A stretch of 64,000 nucleotides of DNA from Gnetum montanum (lineage: Eukaryota > Streptophyta > Gnetopsida > Gnetales > Gnetaceae), in NCBI GenBank assembly GCA_015680685.1, contig MNCI01002813.1, positions 1,699,296-1,763,295 of the forward strand, in the 5' to 3' direction. Made by a program: the position numbers and the translations under genes. Of this stretch, positions 35,274 through 46,330 are shown piece by piece. The notes beneath the pieces were generated by a model. The model was not told where the DNA came from. It was given only the letters and a program-made list of their open reading frames with translations, and ran no database searches. Position 1 is the first letter of the stretch; each line of letters opens with the position of its first letter.

Positions 35274-35508
35274 TCTTCTCCACCACCTTAATGCAATCAA
35301 AGGATGTGCTGTCCAATTTTTGTGTAGTCACATCATGGTGTTCAATTTTGTGTCATGAACATCACAATTTTTGTAATATGTAATCTATACACTCAGGCAC
35401 TCAGTTTTGTCAAGTTAGTTTGTTTTGTTAAGAGTTAGTCAATAATCTAATGCCTTACCAATTTTGTAAAGGAGCTCAAGGATGAGTTTTCATTTAGTCA
35501 TGGGGGTA
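35274..35508 (+). other. E3 3' UTR and polypurine tract
   Basis: Contains the conserved AGTTAGTCAATAATC block (35426) and AAGGATGAGTTTTCATTTAG, then TTTAGTCATGGGGGTA ending at 35508, the plus-strand priming tract immediately before the 3' LTR. Confidence 0.8.
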
Positions 35509-36441
35509 CAATGAGCATCAAAGTGTCATGTCGATCGGTCCCCATTGAGGTGGCCTCATCAACTAGTGCTTGTCGATAGTGCCCCATTTATGTGGTGTTG
35601 CCCCATCGACAGGGCCATGTCAATGTAGCATTTGCTACATGTATAGGGCCCCATTGGCACAGCCCAAGAGAAAAAACTATAAATATGAGCTCCCAACCAT
35701 GTTTCTGGGCATTAGGAGTCATAGTAGTAGGCAAACTATTATAGTTTTTTACATTCAAAAGGTAGAATATTTTCCCGAGTGCCCATAGTAGGGTCATTGA
35801 GTGTATGGATCTTTATTTGAGCATTGTTGTACTTGAGCACAACAATGTGTGCGGCAATAAAGATGAACTTCTTAATAAACCTGGTAGCATTCTAGATAGT
35901 TTAGATATTTTATTCATGCATTTGATGCTTTTAGTTATTTATTCAATGTTTTCCAGTAATTAAGCTAATTAAGTAATTAAGCGAGATAAGCTAGATAGAT
36001 TAAATACATAAGTACAACCACTTTGAGTGTAACATGTATTTGCTTAGTAATCCTAGCAGTGTTATTGGTTGGTGCACCCAATAGCATAGTAATGAATACA
36101 TGGATTCAGGACATATACGAAAAGTGGAACCAAATGCTTATGTTAGGACTAGTTAGTTAGTTAAATTAAATTAGTTATTCAATTACTCTATCTCGCTCTT
36201 TATGCACCAAATAACATAAAACATAAAATGAAAAAAATCATATGCCTTGATTACACTTAACCATACCTTTATACTTCATAAGTGTAATTGGGAAGACAAC
36301 AAACGATCATTAGGGCAAGGTTCACTTCCTAGAAGACTAGTGCATTGGAAACTATAGAGTCCACAAAATTTGACTAGATCATGCACGAACACTTCATGAT
36401 TTCTATGGTTGGGCAAAGGGGTACCTCTTCATTGCTCATAA
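35509..36441 (+). repeat. E3 3' LTR
   Basis: It starts CAATGAGCATC (from TGATGAGCATC) and ends TTGCTCATAA. It has a CCCCATCGACAGGGCC-type U3 palindrome near 35602, TATAAATA at 35688-35695 and AATAAA at 35856-35861. It lacks the duplication present in the 5' LTR. GCTTG follows. Confidence 0.9.
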
Positions 36442-36446
36442 GCTTG

Positions 36447-37615
36447 GAATGAAAAGTATAAAATTAATAAGCATTACTATGAGAGTAAAGCATACAAGTT
36501 AGCTAAGAAAAATAAAGAAGTGGATATAAATAATGTGATGATGAAATATCTATCAACAAGATAAGATTGATAGTGATATATCAAGCCTTCATAAAGTTAG
36601 TTAATGTTATAGTTAAATAAGAACATATGGTAGAAGAGGTAAGACCTAGTGAATGAAAAGCTAAAGAAACTGAAGAACTCAAGAATGGCCTCATTAAGAA
36701 GATCAAACTACATTCTATAATGGTTGCACATTATAAGATAGTTTCAAATAAAGTAAAAAAATTTAACCTAATTTCTGTCTAGGGAGAAGTACATTAGATA
36801 TTTGGCACCAAGGATTAGTGTTTAGTATCATTATTATGAACTAGCCTTGGTCACAAAGTTGGTGAAAGATGGGTATGGTAAAAAACTAGAGAAGTCAAAA
36901 ATAGCATCATTTGTTGAGTCTATAATGTTGAGAAATGACACATTGGTCAAAAACTTCATTAGTACATAAAATAACAATTGGTTTATCTATTAATCTAGGA
37001 AGACCTTGCAGTTTTCCAAAATTCAAAGGAGGATCATGTGATTCTATTTTTAGATGGTGAAAATAGATTATGCTATGAAAGAGGTGATGTTCTCTAGATA
37101 CAAGCTTCTAAAATATTTTGTCATGAATTTGAGTTAAAAAAAAACCTACATAGTTTTCACCATGAGAATTTTTATCTTGTAGTTAAAGATGCCATACTCT
37201 AGTTAGGCAGACATTGTTACCTATAATGTTATAATTAAGGATAAGAAAAATTCAATCCCTTGGCCTTAGTTGAGTTTGATCTACACTACAGTGAAAGAAA
37301 TAAAGTTTTGTAGACTAGTTATCAATTTTAAAAATGGAGATGAAGGAGTAGACATTATCATAATACATTGTGTTTGCTTCTCACTTTTCATATGGCTACC
37401 TTCTTCTCACCTTTGTCAAGCTATTTAATAACTCCAATATTATGGATGTCACTGTAGTGATGAAAAGTAAAAATAAGAAGCTTGTTTCATAGTAGTTCTT
37501 GGAAGCCTTATTTAAATCAAAGTAGATCATAATTAAAATTCCTAAAATAAAGCATCCTATTGATGTCTAGTTTAAGGGGTGGAGTAGAGTTGAGGCTAAC
37601 TACATGACATCATTC
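36447..37615. other. noncoding DNA between E3 and E4
   Basis: This is the same unoccupied site that lies left of E3 (20452-23493), split by the E3 insertion. AT-rich. Short frames such as NGDEGVDIIIIHC (near 37340) have no recognised family. It is probably a very old, unassigned repeat. No RNA gene is seen. Confidence 0.55.
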
Positions 37616-37620
37616 ATGGT

Positions 37621-38192
37621 TGATGAGTCATGAAATAGACAAGCTATGTCAATGTGTATGCATCGATGCATCCCCATCAACGTATCCCCATTGATGCATG
37701 GTAGGATGCATTGATGTAGATACATCAACATTGATGTAAGAAGCACCTATATAAATGCTCTGACCACCCACATTTCTAACACTTAGAAATCATAGCGTAA
37801 GCAAGCCCTTGCATTTTCTCCTTCCTAGAGTTAGAATATTTTTCCTCTAAGTGCTGCAATATGGATTTAAGAGATTGTATGGTGATTTGTTCAAGTGTCC
37901 CTATACCTAAATGCATTGGTATGAAGGACAATAAAATTGATATTTCCTACATCCATTACAACACTTGGAATAGTTTACTCCTTACATACATCATGTGCCT
38001 TAACTCATACTTAACTGTACGTATTGATAACACACAAGCGTGAGTTAGGAAGACAATGATAGGACAACTTCATGATTCATTATTTAGGATTATAGGCAAA
38101 TTTAGGAGACTAGGTCTATAGAATTTGACTAGACCACTAGTGAATGCTTGTGATTCATATGGTTGGGCATAGGGAATACCTACCACTCATCA
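37621..38192 (+). repeat. E4 5' LTR (short form)
   Basis: It starts TGATGAGTCATGAAATAG and ends CACTCATCA. The U3 has GCATCGATGC / TTGATGCATGG / TACATCAACATTGATG units (about 37648-37735) before TATATAAAT at 37748. At 572 bp it lacks several hundred bases of the R/U5 part present in the other LTRs. Confidence 0.85.
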
Positions 38193-38193
38193 T

Positions 38194-38211
38194 TAGCACC
38201 ATTGCTAGGGA
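38194..38211 (+). other. E4 primer-binding site
   Basis: TAGCACCATTGCTAGGGA, a tRNA-Asp-type site with C-to-T and G-to-A changes, starts two bases after the LTR end. Confidence 0.75.
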
Positions 38212-38365
38212 CTTGATTTAGCTAAGTACAATGATTGGTAATGGATTGTAAATTTATATAAAGAATCTATAAAGATAAAACAAAAATGATCCACTCTTAT
38301 CAAAAAAAAGAAAATAATTAAAAATTTAAGATATTAAAGACATACTTATTATATATGTCACTAAT

Positions 38366-39454
38366 ATGGCTTCTTCTCACAAGAATGAATCTCCACCATA
38401 CATAAGAGAATATCACCAATGATAGGAGGAACCGAAAAAGCCCCAACAACTCAAAGTTGTCTATGCTCATTAGGATCCTTATAATCTGGATTTTACTTTT
38501 ATCCTTCACCAAGATGAAGAGTTGGACTAGAGGAACATGAAAGGTAACATTGTGTTGCCTCCCCATTGATTTATTCCTACCATGTTTATGACCAATCTCA
38601 TTAGATTAGGCATTGAAACACTTAATCTTGAATATGAGGTTCCAAACCACACATATAACGAGCATCATCCTACAGATGCCTAGCTTAAGAAAAATGAACA
38701 CATGGAAGTGCACTATGAGGCCTCTAAGGATAATGGGGTCCTAACACCATTGTTTTTATAATTGTGATGGGAGGGTTCAAATTTCTTCTCAAGGCTTTCC
38801 TAATATATAGACTCACCTCCTTTAAATGAGGATGATATTCTTCAATAATGGTTATAGTCCACATTGGACAACAACCAAGAAGAAGGAGAAACAGGGTCAA
38901 GAGACTAGTAGACATTAAGGGTAAGGTTCCACAGTCATTTCTCTAATGACAAGAATAAAGAAAAATATAGTGGAAGAAAAAAAAGGGACCATAGGAGAAG
39001 GACTAGTAGGCATTATTTTCCCAGTCCTCCCTCTTCATCCTCATCATATTCTTTGTCATTAAACTATGACAAGAGGATCTATGGCCAAGAAAAAAGGAGC
39101 AGTCAAGATTAGAATGGAGATGAATGGTAGGATGAAGATGAATAAAGATCCCACCAAGATGATCAAGAATGGAGGCATAGACAATGACAAGGGGAAGAAG
39201 AGCACCACTAGGAGTGAAGGCATAACATAACTAATCATAAGCATTATGGCTATGAAAGGGGCCATCATGAATGAAAGAATTATGATGAGCCTTTCTTGGC
39301 TGCTAGAAACATGCATAATATTTCAGAGGCAATGAGAATTCCCATACGACATTGAAGAGATAGTAGGATTAAGATATTGGATATGAATAATATCCCTAGG
39401 TATGATAGAGCATATAATGTAGATCCACAAAATCATCTATAAGCCTTTTATGAT
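38366..39454 (+). pseudogene. gag: E4 gag, first part
   Basis: It starts at ATG 38366 (MASSHKNESPP). It has the type-A N-terminal segment shared with E3 (DFTFILHQDEE, NMKGNIVLPP at about 38482-38568), a Ser-rich linker (near 39015-39060), and the beginning of the capsid domain (MNNIPRYDRAYN from 39383). It is cut in the capsid by E5 at 39454. The gene resumes at 56410 after one extra copy of ATGAT. Stops are frequent, mainly at former Gln codons. Confidence 0.8.
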
Positions 39455-40319
39455 TGATGAATCATGTTTTGACTGGCTCCAATATTAGGTACCCATTATT
39501 AGAGCCTCGACATCGAATACTTGATGTCGAAGCTTAAGACATGATGTTGAATATATGATATCACAGGGTATGTGCCATTTTATAAATATAGCGCTTGAGC
39601 CTACAATTGAAGTCAATTTTTGAGATAGTTTTTTACTAGTTTTTGTCATAGATGGAAAAGCTTTTGTAGTTTGTTTTCTCTAGAGTTAGAATGTTTTCTG
39701 AGTTCTTGTAGCAGAAGACTGATGTACCTGAGCACTGTAGTGTGATGGGAATAAAAATGAATCTTTTTTATCATCCTTGTAGCACTAAAAATAGATTAAT
39801 GTTTTCTTGATGCATTTAATATTTATGCACTTTATTTTCATGAACTTTGCTTTAATGCACTTTAATTAAGCAATTAATTTTTAGTTGTTAATGAACACAA
39901 GCATGACCACCTTGAGCATACATATAGCACTTGGTAGCCCAAAAGTGCTTAATGTTTGGTAACCCAACAAGGCTATATGTGTTCAAGATATGTCCAAGAA
40001 AGTGGGACGAGTACTTGTGTTAGGCTAGCTAGGTAGTAGATAAATTAGATCCTAAATTACTCTACCTTTCTTTATTATTTTAGGAAATTAAACTTACAAA
40101 CATAAAATAATAAAAATCATGTGCCTCAATTACACTTAAACCATATCCTTAAGCTTCACAATTGTAGTTGGAAAGATAAGGAATGTTCTTAATGTTTATC
40201 TCACTTCCTAGAGGAACTAGTGCATTGGAGAATTATAGGTCCATGAAATCTAACTAGATTGCACGTAAATGCCTTAGTGATTCATATGGTTGGGCATAGG
40301 GATATCTCGTCACTCATCA
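39455..40319 (+). repeat. E5 5' LTR
   Basis: It starts TGATGAATCATGTTTTG and ends CACTCATCA. The U3 carries CCAATATTAGG and TCGACATCGAA...TTGATGTCGA palindromes (about 39480-39560), then TATAAATA at 39581-39588 and AATAAA at 39750-39755. Confidence 0.9.
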
Positions 40320-40320
40320 T

Positions 40321-40338
40321 TGGCACCATTATTGAGGA
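40321..40338 (+). other. E5 primer-binding site
   Basis: TGGCACCATTATTGAGGA is a tRNA-Asp-type site, one base after the LTR, with transition-type changes. Confidence 0.78.
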
Positions 40339-40442
40339 TGGTGCTAGTTATCTAAATTAGTTACATCATACACAATCGTTGTAAAGGTATTAATGATATA
40401 TCCTTTGGAAAATATTAAATCACACACCATAAGCCAACAATA

Positions 40443-42950
40443 ATGTTTCTTCCACAAGGAAGCGATAATGCACTATATAACGAAAACATTCATTGGAGAA
40501 CTAGTCAGAGATATAGTGAGGAAAATTGGAGTGACTAACCTTATGTAGGGATTCTTATGTTCATGACTACCCTAGTGACACTCAAAGATTGCATTCCCTT
40601 AAGGCAAACAATCTTGGAGGAGATGATGTAAGTCCTAAACTAGAGGAGGTCTCAAGGCCTAAGACCTCTTTGAAACCAAGAGATGGTAAATTAAGGGATC
40701 CTAGGGAATACCATAGAAGCCATGACAATCCTTCCACTTTCTCATCTTCCTCTTTCCTTTCAACATCTAGTTCTGCTAAAGATGAGTGTAGGTATGAAGA
40801 TAAAGCTCCATTAAAGGGTTGGAATAGAAAAAAAATTAAACCCATAGGAACACTCATAGTCATCAACATGTACATAGACAAAATCATCACAATCAACTAA
40901 AGAGAAATTTTTATCATAACTTGTTTGATGATGATGAACCATTTTTAGCCATTCAGACCCTAATGTAGATCATAGAAGTAGTTAAGATATCTCATAGGCA
41001 TCACAAAGAGAGTCACCTACCTAAGCTTGATATGAATAATATTCCTAAATTTTTAGGAGGCTATGATTTAGATTCGCAACATTATTTACAAGCCTTCCAT
41101 GATGCTTGTGCTTTCTACAACATTGAGAGTGAATGGAAAAAGCTTAAGCTCTTTCCTAGAACACTAATTGATAGAGCTAAAATGTGGTATAGATTGTTAA
41201 AACCAAATTCAATCCAATGATGGTCCATAATGTTGGACCTCTTTAATGAGAAATACCAGACCTATGCGAGGGTGTCCAACTTGAGGAGACAGATCCAAGG
41301 ATGGAAGCAAAAACAACATGAACCCTTAGACATGGCCTTACATAGATATTATTTCCTATTGAATAGATGCTTAGGTCATGATTTTTCTTATGAAAGGCAA
41401 CTTTTCCACGTCATAGATGAACTTTGTAATAAAATGAGGGAGACCTTGGGGATGTATGCCCCAGGTCAATTATATAAGCTACAAACACATCAGATTCGAG
41501 AGCTAATCAAGCTTGTGGCAAGGAACAAGGAGAGATATGTAAATGGGAGGACATCAAGAAATATCAATGGGATCTAACTCTTCAATAGAAGGAGGTCCAT
41601 ATCTATGGTAAGGAGAAAGAAACTGCTCTCGATAAGGTGATTCTACAACAAACCTTGCCAATATAGAAGTATATTGATGAACTTGAAGCAAAGCTTAATA
41701 GGATTTCAAAATGGATGTATGAAAATGTTACAACTCTCATTGAGATGGTCAAGAAGAGGATCATGCAAAATAAGCCAAGTGATCACAATAAACAAAGGAT
41801 AAAGAACCAAGAAACAACTAGAAACACTTTTCAGCAAACAAGAAAAATGGCTGACAAAAGTGAGGCTATAAATTGAATCACAAATGAAGATAATGGATGT
41901 GAAATCTACATATATGACCATCAGAAGGCCATTGCCCAATCGTGTTGCATCTACATGAGTATTGGGTAGGTGCCTTAAATTCAATGTTTGTATAGAAGCA
42001 CATGCCCAAGAGATTTCCTCTTCCACAAGGTAATTATAGACAATCCCACAACCAACCATACCATCCTAGGGGCACTTATTACTAGCCTTAACAATGTCAT
42101 CAACCATAGTGGCAACAACCACAGTCATGGGGGAGGCCACCACAAAATCATCCTTATCCTTTCTATCCATTGAAATCACATAGATATTATGTTCAACATC
42201 CTATTTTTCCAACTAATTCTACATCCTCTACTTCAAATCACCACTATCACTCTCTTGAGTACCATCAACCCATGACATCCCTAAAGGGATCACCACCTTG
42301 TGCCTCTTACCATCCATCCTACCCTCAATATTCTCATACTCCACCTCATCACATGCCACCACCAAGGACACATGAAGGTTTTGCACCACAATATCAACAA
42401 AGGAATGCCACTTGTGCTAAAAATGTGCATAAACATACTGACATCAGTAGATCTCAACTACCACATCATAAACATCCCTTCTTTAGGAAAGGTCATAAGC
42501 CAAAGAAAAAGGCTCATGGATCTAGCACATCATTTGAACCAACACAATGCCAATCTAGTGCAATGCCTCCCATTTCACCACCACTATCCTCTAATCATAC
42601 ATAAGGGTCACCATCCATCATTACTCCAATTCTAAACCCAAGCAATGAATCTACAAGCACTGGGGAGACCAAAAAATCCATGCATACCATATCATGATCA
42701 AGGATGCAATCATGGGCCAAACATCTATAACATGAACATCTCTCATACCCTGATCCACCATACATTTAATAATCAAGTGTGTAACCAACAATTTGTCTAC
42801 ATAGCCACTGCAACACCAACAAACACCTAGTGGCTAGGGAATGAATAGTTACCAATATTTTATACATGCATGGATCCTATCTATCCACTTATTAATCCTT
42901 GTGATGGCCAAATGTTTAGTCATGAAGGTTACCACCATTCTAATCTTTAG
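40443..42950 (+). pseudogene. gag: E5 gag, type B, best-preserved capsid
   Basis: ATG at 40443 begins the type-B N-terminus (MFLPQ, ENIHWRT). GTAAGT at 40628 matches the same spot in E1. The Retrotrans_gag capsid core at about 41026-41575 is nearly intact: IPKFLGGYDLDSQHYLQAF, FPRTLIDRAKMWYRLL, FNEKYQTYARVSNLRRQIQG, LGHDFS, MRETLGMYAPGQL. It has one TGA at the codon before the WSIM motif. The zinc-knuckle region (near 41897) is damaged, with Cys changed to Tyr. A Pro/His/Ser-rich tail (42170-42600) ends near 42950. The tail joins straight to the spacer, so pro-pol is absent. Confidence 0.88.
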
Positions 42951-44274
42951 GATTCATAAGTGTTTTCCATCTTTTTTTTTCTACAATTTTTTGTCATTTT
43001 CTCATTTCTTAATACAATTTTTCCTATTCCTTTCAACCTTTTCTATTTGTTGTTCTCATCTTCTTATTAGTAATCTCACTTGTGAATAAAAAGATTATGT
43101 TTTCCATTGAGGTGAGGTTTTCTCTATGTTGTGAAGTCATAAGGGACTGATTATTCAAATAGTGAGACCACGTAATCAATCCATTGATTCCATTAATAAG
43201 AGGTTCTTGCTCTAGTCATAATGATATTCTTTTTCATCATCCAACCTAAAAATAAATTCATAATCATTGTGTCCAAGTAGAAGAGTGTAGAACCAAGGCA
43301 GAATGTAAGGGGTGTGACATCAAGGGGATTTGTGGATTCTCTTTGGTCACTTTTGTATGTTCTATCATGTTGCTAAGGCTGTAATTATATCCTTGTAGAT
43401 CTAACAAAAAATGGAAGTAAGAGTACCATAAAAAGGCATTGAATAAATTTTGTAGGTCCCATTGGAAAGACATGTACTCGTGCTTGAAGGTTGGTAGCTT
43501 CTTAGAACTTAAAAAAAACGTGTGCCATAAATAAGCTTCTCCCTTGGACAAAACACCAAGTGATGTTACTCCTTGCAACTATGATAGTCTTATGGTTGTC
43601 CATCGACATGATGAAATGATGCGATGTCACTAAAATGTGGTTTGGACTTAGTTTGAATCTTGGAAAGAAGGAATCATGATTATTTAACCATTAATAACAC
43701 ACAAGGATTCATTGCGCCCATGGTAGGGCACATCATGTTCCAATTTCTACAATCCTTTCTACAGTCCATCTCATCTCATTGTCTGTTTGATCTTAACTTA
43801 TTATTTTGTGTAACATAGAGTTATTATCTCAAATTGGTGGCTTTAACATGTATGTCTTATTGCATAAGTATGCATTGCATTCAACCCCTTTAGTTCTTAC
43901 AAACATTTTTAGGTGTGGTTACACAAGGGCATTATGGGTTGGAACCTACTTTGGGGAGGACTCACTTTTGTAATTTTTGTAACTTGTACTTGTTTGACAC
44001 AACCACATCATTCTTAGACTTCTAAGTGCATAATTGTTAAATTTTGTAGTTTTCCTTCTCATGTACCTTGATCCATCCACAACCTTAATTTCAATGCCAT
44101 TTTTCTTTCTTCTTCAAAAGCTTTTCACATCGACGACTCCACCTTCTCACACTTCTACTACCTTCATACAATTTCCTACTTACCCTAGAACTATGGACCT
44201 AACCTGAACCTTTCCATCCAACCCTAGAGCTTCATTTATTATGCTCAATACCCCCATGAGATGCTTATTCATGG
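42951..44274 (+). other. E5 conserved spacer
   Basis: T-rich start, CATCAAGGGGATTTGTGG near 43319, GGAAAGACATGTAC near 43462, ATGATGCGATGTCAC near 43617, and the end block GGTGTGGTTACACAAGGG with TTGGAACCTACTTTGGGGAG at 43939-43958. No conserved reading frame. Confidence 0.75.
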
Positions 44275-44317
44275 ACCCTAATATCGAGTACCCAATATTG
44301 ATTTGCACAAAACCTAT
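44275..44317 (+). promoter_or_regulatory. E5 internal promoter-like block, split by E6
   Basis: ACCCTAATATCGAG and GTACCCAATATTGA (44275-44301) closely match 55596-55623 in E5's own 3' LTR U3 (GCCCTAATATTAG, GTACCCAATATTGAT). The TATA-like run CCTATATATATG that should follow was the E6 target: CCTAT remains at 44313-44317 and the rest is at 52080-52091. An ORF3 promoter copied from, or co-varying with, the LTR is inferred. Confidence 0.6.
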
Positions 44318-45184
44318 TGGTGAATCGTAATTCATCAGGGTGTGACATTGGACTCCCAATATTGAAGCCTCGATATCAGGTACACGATATCATAGCCAGG
44401 TCACGATATCGGATACACGATATCACAACTCCTATGTGGGCCTATAAATACACATGTAGGTGCATGGGAAAAGAGTCAATTTTTAGTAGTTTTTGGTCAA
44501 TTTTAGGATTCAGTTTAGTTAGAGTCTTTTTGTTATTTTTTCCTCTCAACCCTTTCTCCTAGTGCATGCCCATAGCAGCATCCTTTATTTGAGTGTGACG
44601 TACTTGGACACACACCTGACCAAAAATAAAGATCAAGATTACTTCATCATTGCAGCATCCAATTAGTTTAATTATATAATTATTATTTTTGTAGTTAATA
44701 TCTCTTCACCCTAAACTCCTTAAATGTGGAATGAGTATGACTTGATCATGAGCATCTACGTGTGACTGCTTGGTATCCCAATAGCATACTCAGGCCATGC
44801 GCTTGGTAACCCAAATGGTAGTCATGCATGAGGCCTAAGATGTGTATGGATGTTTAAGGAATAGATGCTCATCACACTTAGGCTAGCTTAGATTCTCTCT
44901 ACCTATCTCCTATTAGTTTAACTCTCTCCCCTCCTCCTAGCTTAATTAAAGATTATTTTCCATTGTCTCTAGGATCATATTAGTTTAGGAACCATCATAC
45001 ACCTCACTTTGGACTAAACCATACGTGACAAAGCAAATACTAGTCCATGTGGGAAGACAGTGAATTGCAATCAATGAGTAACTATCTAGATACCACAACT
45101 AGCCCATCTGCAGAGTTTGATTGAATCATGCGTGAAATGCTCATATTCGTATGGTTGAGTGTATGGGTACCTAACCACTCATCA
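44318..45184 (+). repeat. E6 5' LTR
   Basis: It starts TGGTGAATCGTAATTC (from TGATGA) and ends CACTCATCA. The U3 has CCCAATATTG and four ACGATATC/CGATATC units (44355-44428), TATAAATA at 44443-44450 and AATAAA at 44625-44630. Confidence 0.92.
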
Positions 45185-45185
45185 T

Positions 45186-45203
45186 TGGCACCATTTCCAA
45201 AGA
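45186..45203 (+). other. E6 primer-binding site
   Basis: TGGCACCATTTCCAAAGA is a degraded tRNA-Asp-type site one base after the LTR. Confidence 0.7.
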
Positions 45204-45307
45204 TGATTCTAGTTATTTAGATTAGTTACATCATACAAGATCTTTGTAACAAAGTATTCATGATACATCTTTTAGAAAAGAAATTAATTTCAATTAATTC
45301 ACACACA

Positions 45308-46330
45308 ATGTCTCTCTCACAAGATTATGATAACGCAACAACTAGTAGGGAAATTCATTGGAGAACCAATGAATTATCTGATGAAGAAGATGAAGCTTGG
45401 AGTACCTAATCTGATGTAGGGATTTCCTATGAACATAAATGAAGATAACATCGTGGCAATTCATGAATGCATAACCTACCCAGTGACGATGAACCCCTAC
45501 TGGCCACTACAAGCCTAATGCAAATACAAGAGGCTATTTGGATATTCTACAGGGATCACAAAGAGAGCCATCTACCTAGGATCGCAAACTGGTTACACCC
45601 TTCATACAATCTGAACCTAAGTGCTTATCAAGTTCAACATCTTGTTTCTCCAACTGGGTCAACATCCTCTATCTCACCACACTACTATTATTCTCCTTAA
45701 TACTATCAACTTGTATCCTCTCCAATAGGGCCACCACCTTAGGTACCTTACACTTATCCTCAATTTCAAAATTCTCATCGTTCACCTCCTTATACATCGC
45801 CACCAAGTGTTCCAGAGGGTTTTGCACCATAACACCAACCCACGAATGATACTTGTGCTACTATTGACAATAGCAATGAGGAATCTCCTCAATACTAAAT
45901 ATGCCCCTTCTTTAGGCATGACCGTAAGAAGGGATAGCATAATTCTGAGCCCACTACACCTTCTAACCCAACACAAGTCCAACACTATGGTGCAACTTCC
46001 TCCTCAAACCCAACGCCTCATGTTACTTTCTCTAGGCCATCAACCACTACTCCAACAACCACAGGGCCTAATGAATATAACCACCAAGGGAGACAGATTG
46101 ATCCTTGCATACCATCTTATGGTCAAGGGTGCCATAGTGGGTCAACCACTCATCAATTAACTACATCTTATAAATTTCCCTACTATGCTTACTATAATCA
46201 AGTGTGTGAACCCCAATGGGGTAAGTATGATCGAGTCCCAATATTTTCAACATGCAAGGATCCCAATCTTCCATTTATTAATTCTATCCATGCTCAACCA
46301 TTTAGTTATGGGGGGTATCCCCCATTCTAA
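45308..46330 (+). pseudogene. gag: E6 gag remnant without capsid
   Basis: It starts at ATG 45308 with the type-B N-terminus (MSLSQDYDN, EIHWRTNEL). After the segment ending HKESHLPRI (near 45590) it jumps directly to the Pro-rich tail (LHPSYNLNLSAYQVQHL), so the entire capsid core and zinc knuckle are missing compared with E5. The tail runs to the conserved end SYGGYPPF at stop 46328, with frame changes. Confidence 0.85.

Larger units (their letters stand above)
23499..36441 (+). mobile_element. E3: full-structure Athila-like element
   Basis: A 12.9-kb element with the exact target duplication GCTTG at 23494-23498 and 36442-36446. In order it has: 5' LTR, tRNA-Asp-type primer site, gag with the longer type-A N-terminus, protease, reverse transcriptase, RNase H, integrase, a 1.2-kb spacer, an internal promoter-like block, ORF3, polypurine tract and 3' LTR. 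It is the only copy here with a complete set of enzyme domains, and so represents the autonomous form. It is now dead: all genes carry stops and indels, the gag start codon is mutated and one RNase H catalytic residue is lost. Confidence 0.92.

Noticed and set aside
35570-35797. Open frames on both strands within the E3 3' LTR
   Set aside because: They overlap the U3 palindromes and TATA box and have no family motif.
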